Source: Cyclobacteriaceae bacterium (GTDB taxonomy: Bacteria; Bacteroidota; Bacteroidia; Cytophagales; Cyclobacteriaceae). Taken from it: a DNA stretch of 64,000 nucleotides. The position numbers and the translations under genes were made by a program. Every line of letters starts with the position of its first letter. Positions within the stretch are counted from its first letter, which is position 1. The notes under the pieces are model-generated. The model was given only the letters and a program-made list of their open reading frames with translations, ran no database searches and was not told the origin of the DNA. Positions 58,020 through 64,000 of the stretch are shown one piece after another. The DNA is taken from NCBI GenBank assembly GCA_012033595.1, contig JAAUQL010000007.1, positions 7,501 through 71,500 on the forward strand. The letters are read 5' to 3'.

Positions 58020-59564
58020 TTAAATATTTTTCAATTTGTATTTTTTGATATTGATATTGTAGTTGGCTATACGCATTTCCATTTGCCGCTCGGTAATGCC
58101 GAGATTGTCCGCAGCCTGGCCAATATCTCCTTTGGTCAATTTGAGGTTGTCTTGTATCAATTCCTTCTCCACCTTGGCCAATACCGTTTGCAGCGGGCCT
58201 CTTTCTGGCGGGCCACTAGATTCGGGGGTTTGTAAAGTGGGGGGCAGATGAAATCCATAGATCACACCGGAGTTGCTCAGGATGCATGCTCTTTCGAGAC
58301 AGTTCTCTAACTCGCGCACATTGCCCGGCCAGTGGTAGCTCATGATCATATCGATGGCCGAAGTACTGATACGGCGTACATTTAGCCCATGCTGGTCGTT
58401 GAACTTGACAATAAAATGATCGATAAGTTGTGGAATGTCGCTTTTGCGCTCGCGTAGCGGTGGAATATGAATAGGGAACACATTGAACAAATAGTATAGT
58501 GGGTTCAAAAGCTTGCCCTCTTCCAGCAGCCTGTCGGGATTTTTGCTCGTGGCGGCGATCAGCCTGATGTCAACGTCTATTTTGTCCTGGCTGCCCACGC
58601 GTTGCAATTGTTTGTCTTCGATCAACTGTAATATTTTGCTTTGGATATTTAAAGGCACATCGGCCAGGTCGGTGAGAAATACGCTACCATAGTGGCTGCG
58701 CTCAAATATGCCAATAGTTACCTGATCGTGCCCTTCGCTATCTTGTGCTACGCTGCCAAATAATTCTGTTTCTATCATGGCTTCAGTCAGACCCGAGCAG
58801 TTGATCTCTTCAAACGCCTGGCTGGCTCGCTGGCTGTTGAAGTGAATGGACTTGGCCACCAGTTCTTTGCCCACACCGCTTTCGCCGGTTATGAGCACAT
58901 TGGCTGTAGTAGGAGCTACCTTGGAAATGAGATTGTACACCACCTGCATGGCTTGACCGTTGCCGATCATGGTGGCAGGACTAAATTTCATTTTCAGCTC
59001 CGACTGCAAGCGTTTGTTTTCCTCCTGTAGCCTTTGTACTTCTTCCAACTCTTCCTGGCGCGCCTTTAAGGCCTGGGCAATCATGCTGCCGATAATGGTG
59101 ATCAGCCTGATATCTTCTTCGAAAGAAAAATTATTATTGAAAACCCGGTCAACACTGAGTGTTCCGATCACTTCTTTTTCGTGCTTGATGGGCACGCAGA
59201 GATAAGAAACATCTTCCTTATTTATGCTATTGCGCGATTTGGTTTTATCCATAAACTGTGGCTCATCGGAGATTCGGGGAATGTACACCGACATGCCAGA
59301 CTTTACCACTTTGCCGATGATGCCCTCCCCAACTTTGTACTTACCCCGGGCTTTTTCTTCTTTTGACATACCGTAGGCCTCTTCAATGCTAATCTCCAGC
59401 GAATCTTTATTGAGTAGTGTAATGGTACCGCGCTCCAGGCCGATGTATTTGGCCATCATCTCAAGGATTTGGTACAACACATCTTTGATGTTTTTGCTCT
59501 TATTGAGGGCTATGCTGATATCAAACAGTAAAGTAAGTTCCTTTAATTCGTTTTTTGAATCCAT
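58020..59564 (-). CDS. degenerate NtrC/NifA-type AAA+ regulator with GAF domain
   Basis: A 514-residue protein: GAF sensor domain (~20-170), coiled linker, AAA+ domain (~195-430) and Fis-type HTH at the end (ADNLGITERQMEMRI). The Walker A GESGVGKE (227-234) is intact. The GAFTGA loop needed to contact sigma-54 is absent; after ELFG comes SVAQDSEGHDQ. The Walker B acid pair is changed (SVFLTDLAD instead of TLFLDE), and the arginine fingers are lost (LLNPLYYLFNVFPI instead of FREDLYYRLNV). It may bind DNA and ATP, but it is unlikely to remodel sigma-54 polymerase by the usual route. Confidence 0.9.
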   Translation of the reverse strand: MDSKNELKELTLLFDISIALNKSKNIKDVLYQILEMMAKYIGLERGTITLLNKDSLEISIEEAYGMSKEEKARGKYKVGEGIIGKVVKSGMSVYIPRISDEPQFMDKTKSRNSINKEDVSYLCVPIKHEKEVIGTLSVDRVFNNNFSFEEDIRLITIIGSMIAQALKARQEELEEVQRLQEENKRLQSELKMKFSPATMIGNGQAMQVVYNLISKVAPTTANVLITGESGVGKELVAKSIHFNSQRASQAFEEINCSGLTEAMIETELFGSVAQDSEGHDQVTIGIFERSHYGSVFLTDLADVPLNIQSKILQLIEDKQLQRVGSQDKIDVDIRLIAATSKNPDRLLEEGKLLNPLYYLFNVFPIHIPPLRERKSDIPQLIDHFIVKFNDQHGLNVRRISTSAIDMIMSYHWPGNVRELENCLERACILSNSGVIYGFHLPPTLQTPESSGPPERGPLQTVLAKVEKELIQDNLKLTKGDIGQAADNLGITERQMEMRIANYNINIKKYKLKNI

Positions 59565-60033
59565 GTGCTGCCTGTTAAATCTTCAATTTTGTACTGCATT
59601 ATTGCCATTACACTGCATCAGAAAGAAAACGTGATTAATCCATCTACAATAAAATATGTTTTTATTTCGAAATATTCAACAAAAGCAAATTTTACTATTG
59701 CTGTTTATGCAAATCTAACCAAACTGGTGCAAAAATTAAAATCAGAAAAGATAATAAATCGGGAGCCGTAGAGCAACATGTTGAAGGCTGCTCGAATCGG
59801 GCTGAGGGGCTTAGGGCTTTGGAATTTTTTTATTTGGTTGGGCGCTATAAACACATTTTAATTTCTGTAAACATTAAGTCCCCTTGGGATTATCCATCCT
59901 CAGCGTATATAGCATTCTCCCTCAACGTTTCCTGCGAATAACCCTGAGGGGGTAAAGTTAGCATCCTTTTCGTGTTCAGCTATAGCTCATTGTACAGAAC
60001 TTATGGCCATAGGCGTATGCTGCAACCGAAACA
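59565..60033. other. 469-bp AT-rich intergenic region, no gene seen
   Basis: The gap between uvrB (3' end) and the regulator (5' end), both on the minus strand, contains only short ORFs and an imperfect CCCC...GGGG inverted segment near 59881-59956. I saw no convincing promoter or RNA. Confidence 0.45.
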
Positions 60034-62052
60034 CTAATCCTTGTATTTTTTTTCCAGAGCAAACAATTCGTCGCGGAGGCGTGCAGCCTCCATAAAGTCC
60101 AGATCTCTTGCGGCAGATTCCATTTTTTTTCGTGTCTGGTCGATCATATGCTTTATCTGTTCTTTGCTGAGGTACTGTACGAGAGGGTCGGCAGCGAGCA
60201 CCGGCATGTCCTGCTCACTGTAGTATTTTTTATGGGTTTTTTTAGAATCGGCCACTTTTGTCTGTTCCATTATGGCATCCCTCGATTTCAGCACCGTTTT
60301 CGGTACTATACCATGTTCGGTATTGTATTCCATTTGTATACTTCTTCTCCGGTTGGTTTCATCAATGGCTTTTTGCATCGATTCCGTGGTGGTATCGGCA
60401 TACATGATCACCTTGCCGTTCACATTGCGCGCAGCACGTCCGATGGTCTGTACCAGCGAACGTTGATTGCGCAGGAAACCTTCTTTGTCGGCATCGAGGA
60501 TGGCCACCAACGACACTTCGGGCAGGTCGAGTCCTTCTCTGAGCAAGTTTACCCCTACCAACACATCAAATATACCCAGACGGAGCTCGCGCAGAATTTC
60601 TACCCTGTCCAGCGCTTTTACTTCCGAATGGATATAACCGCATTTGACGCCGGCACGCTCCATGTATTTGGTAAGCTCTTCGGCCATGCGCTTGGTAAGT
60701 GTGGTCACCAAAACGCGCTCGCCTACTTTTACTCGTTCGTCAATTTCTTCCAGCAGGTCGTCGATCTGGTTCAAACTGGGTCTCACCTCGATTACAGGAT
60801 CCAGCAGACCTGTGGGTCTGATGATCTGCTCTACCACCACCCCTTCGGACTTAATCAACTCGTAGTCGCTTGGTGTGGCGCTTACGAATATGATCTGATC
60901 GACCATTCCCTCAAACTCGTTGAACGTGAGGGGACGGTTGTCGAGTGCACTGGGCAGCCTGAAGCCAAAATCCACCAGGTTCATCTTTCGCGAACGGTCG
61001 CCACCCCACATCGCCCTGATCTGCGGTATGGTCACGTGGCTTTCGTCGATGATCATAATGTAATCATCGGGGAAATAATCGAGCAGACAAAAAGGCCGGT
61101 GGCCGGGCTGACGCCGGTCGAAATACCGGGAATAGTTTTCTACCCCCGAACAATACCCCAGCTCGCGGATCATTTCCAGGTCGAACTCGGTGCGCTCTTT
61201 GATGCGTTTGGCTTCCAAAAAGCGGCGCTCCTCCTCGAAGTAACTGATCTGCTGAACCAGGTCGTCCTGAATTTCGTTGATGGCCACATTGATCACCTCT
61301 TTGCCCGTCACAAACAGGTTGGCCGGATAAATAGTAATGAGCCTTTCTTCTGAAATTTTTTTACCGCTAGAAGGGTTGATCACTTGCAGCGATTCGATCT
61401 CATCGCCCCAAAAAACTATACGGAACGCAAAGTCGGCATAGGCCGGATAAATATCCACGGTATCACCCTTAACCCTGAAATTGCCCCTTTTGAATTCGAC
61501 CTCTGTGCGAGCGTAGAGAATGTCGACAAAGTTGAACAAGAGCTTATTTCGCGAAATCACATCGCCCTGCTGAAGATGAAGCACATTTTTGCCAAATTCT
61601 TCCGGATTGCCAATACCGTATATGCACGAAACCGACGCCACCACAATGACGTCTCGGCGGCCGGAGAGCAGCGAAGAAGTGGCGCTAAGTCTTAGTTTCT
61701 CTATTTCTTCATTGATCGAAAGGTCTTTTTCTATATAAATATTGGAACTGGGGATGTAAGCTTCAGGCTGATAATAATCATAGTAGGAAATAAAATATTC
61801 CACTGCATTGTTGGGAAAGAAATGCTTAAACTCACCATAGAGCTGTGCTGCCAGTGTTTTGTTATGACTTAAGATCAGGGCCGGACGGTTGAGTTGCTGA
61901 ATAACGTTGGCCATGGTAAAGGTTTTGCCCGAGCCGGTCACTCCGAGCAGTGTCTGGGCAGGTTCCCCGTTTTTGATGCCCTCCACCAACTTGTTGATCG
62001 CCTGGGGCTGGTCACCTGTAGGCTCGTATTCACTGGTGATTTCAAAATTCAT
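60034..62052 (-). CDS. uvrB: excinuclease ABC subunit B
   Basis: A 672-residue DNA damage-verification helicase of nucleotide excision repair. Walker A GVTGSGKT (37-44), the beta-hairpin region, IMIIDESHVTIPQI for the Walker B, and the C-terminal UVR domain (QIKHMIDQTRKKMESAARDL) that contacts UvrC are all present. The start is supported by an AAAGGAG sequence 5 nt before the ATG. No uvrA or uvrC is in the window. Confidence 0.97.
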   Translation of the reverse strand: MNFEITSEYEPTGDQPQAINKLVEGIKNGEPAQTLLGVTGSGKTFTMANVIQQLNRPALILSHNKTLAAQLYGEFKHFFPNNAVEYFISYYDYYQPEAYIPSSNIYIEKDLSINEEIEKLRLSATSSLLSGRRDVIVVASVSCIYGIGNPEEFGKNVLHLQQGDVISRNKLLFNFVDILYARTEVEFKRGNFRVKGDTVDIYPAYADFAFRIVFWGDEIESLQVINPSSGKKISEERLITIYPANLFVTGKEVINVAINEIQDDLVQQISYFEEERRFLEAKRIKERTEFDLEMIRELGYCSGVENYSRYFDRRQPGHRPFCLLDYFPDDYIMIIDESHVTIPQIRAMWGGDRSRKMNLVDFGFRLPSALDNRPLTFNEFEGMVDQIIFVSATPSDYELIKSEGVVVEQIIRPTGLLDPVIEVRPSLNQIDDLLEEIDERVKVGERVLVTTLTKRMAEELTKYMERAGVKCGYIHSEVKALDRVEILRELRLGIFDVLVGVNLLREGLDLPEVSLVAILDADKEGFLRNQRSLVQTIGRAARNVNGKVIMYADTTTESMQKAIDETNRRRSIQMEYNTEHGIVPKTVLKSRDAIMEQTKVADSKKTHKKYYSEQDMPVLAADPLVQYLSKEQIKHMIDQTRKKMESAARDLDFMEAARLRDELFALEKKYKD

Positions 62053-62057
62053 AATGG

Positions 62058-62064
62058 CTCCTTT
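62058..62064 (-). promoter_or_regulatory. Shine-Dalgarno site of uvrB
   Basis: AAAGGAG on the minus strand lies 5 nt before the uvrB ATG (62052). Strong SD sites are uncommon in this phylum, so it fixes the start. A TATTTTTG (62076-62069) just upstream could be a -7 element. Confidence 0.6.
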
Positions 62065-62195
62065 AGAGCAAAAATAACCCTTTTGCTTAGTTTAAACTGA
62101 GAACTTTATCTATATTTTCACCCTGAAACGTTTAAGATTATTTTATATTTTTTTTTATCGCTTTTTTTAAACATTAACTACCTTACCTCTAACCC

Positions 62196-62561
62196 ATGTC
62201 GGAAAATATCGTGCTTGTACAGGCTCTGGCCGAACTTGCCTATTCCATTGCGCTTGCTGATGGAGAACTTGAAGAAAAAGAAAAGAAAGCATTTAACCAG
62301 ATCATTGAGTCGGAGCTGGGCAAAAGTGCCTGGACGGCAAAAAATCGATTCGCAATCCTGGAAGAGCGCATTACGCCCAACGTAGAGCAATCATACAAAT
62401 TCGCCATGTTTGCCATCAAAATGAACAAAAAAGATTTCTCGCCTGCTATGAAACAAAAGTACATCAATGTGATAGAGCGTATCGCAGCGTCTATCGAAGG
62501 CCTGAGGAACACGGAAAAGACACTGATTGACAGATTTAAAAAAGAAGTGGAAATGATCTAA
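62196..62561 (+). CDS. TerB-like helical protein
   Basis: A 121-residue all-helical protein resembling the tellurite-resistance/TerB fold: an N-terminal helix with ALADGELEEKEKKAFNQII, where the acidic pair may bind a metal, and a second half ending RNTEKTLIDRFKKEVEMI. It is cytosolic. The gene stands alone and diverges from uvrB. Its function is not established. Confidence 0.6.
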   Translation: MSENIVLVQALAELAYSIALADGELEEKEKKAFNQIIESELGKSAWTAKNRFAILEERITPNVEQSYKFAMFAIKMNKKDFSPAMKQKYINVIERIAASIEGLRNTEKTLIDRFKKEVEMI

Positions 62562-62869
62562 CATTGTCCATTTGACGGTAAGTCCTGAAAAGAATAGAAA
62601 AATGACACGCGCTGCGTCGGGCGGTGCAGGCACTACAACGTGGCGATTTCGCAGCATTGTAGCTCTTGATCATTACCGCCCCGGGGAGCTCTTATGGTCA
62701 AATGCGGGGCATACACAGTAAGGCGCTCATATGTGCTTTGCTTGCACAGCACTTCAGTTAGATTAGATATTTCACAGCAGCAATCAGATTGATCGCAATT
62801 GCTACGTGCATCGGCATGGCGGCGCCAATTATCAGATTTTTGGCTTTACCGTTTGTCAACCCGTAGCCT
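62562..62869. other. 308-bp intergenic region, nothing recognised
   Basis: The gap between the TerB-like gene and the end of the partial gene is convergent. No ORF or hairpin with a U-tract was convincing. Confidence 0.4.
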
Positions 62870-64000
62870 TTAAAAACCCTCGTCGTCATCGGCAGGTTTT
62901 TCGGTGTCTTTGGCCGGTTCTTGCACAGGGTTCAGCAGGTCTTCCTCAGTTTGAGCTTCTATGGGCTTACCGCGCTTTTTCTTTTTTACGGTTTCCGTGT
63001 TGTCTTCTACTTCGCCTGGCATCAGTTCTTCTTCTGTATTGTCCACGGGAATTTGCAATATATCAAGCGTCTCGGAGACAGGGCTTACCGGCACATGAAT
63101 TTCATATGGCTCCCTGATGCCAAGATATTCCAATCGGAAACGATCCACAAACTTAAGCACATCGGGCAGGTCGGCATCTACAAAAACATATTCGCCAAAG
63201 CCGGCCTTGCTGATGTTACTTTTGGAAGCTATGATGTCTACAAAGTTGCTATTGGAAGAATAGATCATCAGTTTGTTGTCTTCATATCCTAAAAAATACC
63301 AGCAATCTGATGACACTTGTATAAATACATTCATCACGTTGCCCCGCTCTGTCGATCGCTTTATCTCTATGAAACCATCTATCTGCGCATTGATATCGGC
63401 CTTGAGTATATTTGACAGCCCGACTTTACCTACACTGTACCAGGCATTGGAGGTTGGAGACCATTTCATGTCCACCTTCGAAAATACCATACTGCCAGCC
63501 ATTTTGGGCGTAAAGGCGCCAATGGGTACATACGCTTCTTTGTTTCGCCGGTCGTATTCTACTGTGGCGCGTTCGCCAATGATTTCGGCTACTTTGTATA
63601 AAAACGCGTCAGGGTCGTTTTCGGCTTCCGGTGCCCCAAAGTTTTCAATCACTTCAAAAAGGTCGGCAGCCATGACCATCAGGGCCTGTTCGGGCAATTT
63701 ATAATCGAACTTAAGCAAGGTATTGATTTGATATTGACCGCTATTCACATTGCCACTGCCAAAGCCTGAAGCGGTAAGCGCCGCGTTTTCATTTGATTCT
63801 ACAAACTTGACCGGGCCTTCAAATTCTATTTCTCCCGAATGATCGTTGTAGCCAAATACTTTTCCACTAAACTGGTGTCCGTTGGTTTTGGCCGTATCTT
63901 CGATCATAAACATGTCCTTTTCGGGATCATAATGCAATATGCCATCAGGCTTGAAAAAGTCGTCATCGGTGTCAAGTTTCTTTTCCTGAGCAAATGTGGC
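62870..64000 (-). CDS. C-terminal part of a large protein of unknown function (cut by the window)
   Basis: The frame runs from the window edge (64000) to 62870 without a stop, giving 376 residues; the N-terminus lies outside. The visible part has repeated beta strands (GKVFGYNDHSGEIEFEGPVK) and a low-complexity tail rich in Glu/Pro/Lys that ends DDEGF. No family or enzyme motif is recognised. Composition is normal for the genome. It may belong to a long envelope protein, but that is a guess. Confidence 0.6.
   Translation of the reverse strand, partial: ATFAQEKKLDTDDDFFKPDGILHYDPEKDMFMIEDTAKTNGHQFSGKVFGYNDHSGEIEFEGPVKFVESNENAALTASGFGSGNVNSGQYQINTLLKFDYKLPEQALMVMAADLFEVIENFGAPEAENDPDAFLYKVAEIIGERATVEYDRRNKEAYVPIGAFTPKMAGSMVFSKVDMKWSPTSNAWYSVGKVGLSNILKADINAQIDGFIEIKRSTERGNVMNVFIQVSSDCWYFLGYEDNKLMIYSSNSNFVDIIASKSNISKAGFGEYVFVDADLPDVLKFVDRFRLEYLGIREPYEIHVPVSPVSETLDILQIPVDNTEEELMPGEVEDNTETVKKKKRGKPIEAQTEEDLLNPVQEPAKDTEKPADDDEGF

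Noticed and set aside
60148-61353. 401-codon plus-strand ORF opposite uvrB
   Set aside because: It is the mirror of the highly conserved uvrB frame, has unusual His/Phe-rich composition and no recognisable domain; an antisense shadow.

Overview
The window looks like a chromosome segment of a Bacteroidota bacterium, most likely of the Cytophagales type. The evidence is lipoproteins with acidic C-x-K-D-D motifs after the lipobox cysteine, a protein ending in a type IX secretion (T9SS) sorting domain, LytTR regulation, FAS1 and PKD surface proteins, few Shine-Dalgarno sites, and a ribosomal-protein promoter that fits the Bacteroidota -33/-7 form (TTTG-N19-TAnnTTTG). I saw no rRNA, tRNA, CRISPR array, intact transposase or prophage.

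Layout. 0-4.7 kb: a lipoprotein, a decayed VOC-family remnant, a histidine kinase, HtrA/DegP and Hsp20. 4.9-7.5 kb: the rplM-rpsI-rpsB-tsf translation cluster. 7.6-13.1 kb: a response regulator, a DUF6807 (PmoA-family)/Gfo-Idh-MocA pair, a cyclophilin-like protein, a fructosamine-kinase-family protein and a low-molecular-weight phosphatase. 13.4-19.5 kb: an AddAB-type helicase-nuclease pair. 19.8-26.6 kb: a tightly overlapping operon of a transglutaminase-DUF2126 protein, a circularly permuted ATP-grasp/alpha-E protein and a second transglutaminase. 26.7-32 kb: a LytTR regulator with a degenerate receiver, a four-FAS1 lipoprotein and feoA-feoB.

32-52.3 kb is a surface-polysaccharide locus: ten or so glycosyltransferase or sugar-modifying genes, an ABC exporter of Wzm/Wzt type, broken 5' ends of a second exporter, a coiled-coil protein, and a large secreted propeller/PKD protein with a T9SS tail. 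It is a compositional mosaic. AT-rich wings (about 33-40.28 kb and 45.85-49.9 kb) surround a core of normal composition, and three of the boundaries fall inside reading frames: between the ATPase and specificity domains of Wzt, inside a GT-A gene, and inside the PKD protein. This looks like cassette exchange by recombination in shared flanks. 52.6-64 kb returns to housekeeping genes: an Lrp regulator, a phosphoribosyltransferase, a SpoU methyltransferase, mutS, a GNAT acetyltransferase, an unusual NtrC-family regulator, uvrB, a TerB-like protein and a large protein cut by the window edge.

Seven genes are each interrupted by one or two single-base shifts (12 sites, 11 of them apparent one-base losses, mostly in A/T runs). 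In every case repairing the shift gives a whole number of codons and a normal family length. I therefore read most of them as sequencing or assembly errors, and I annotate these genes at full span with the break sites given.
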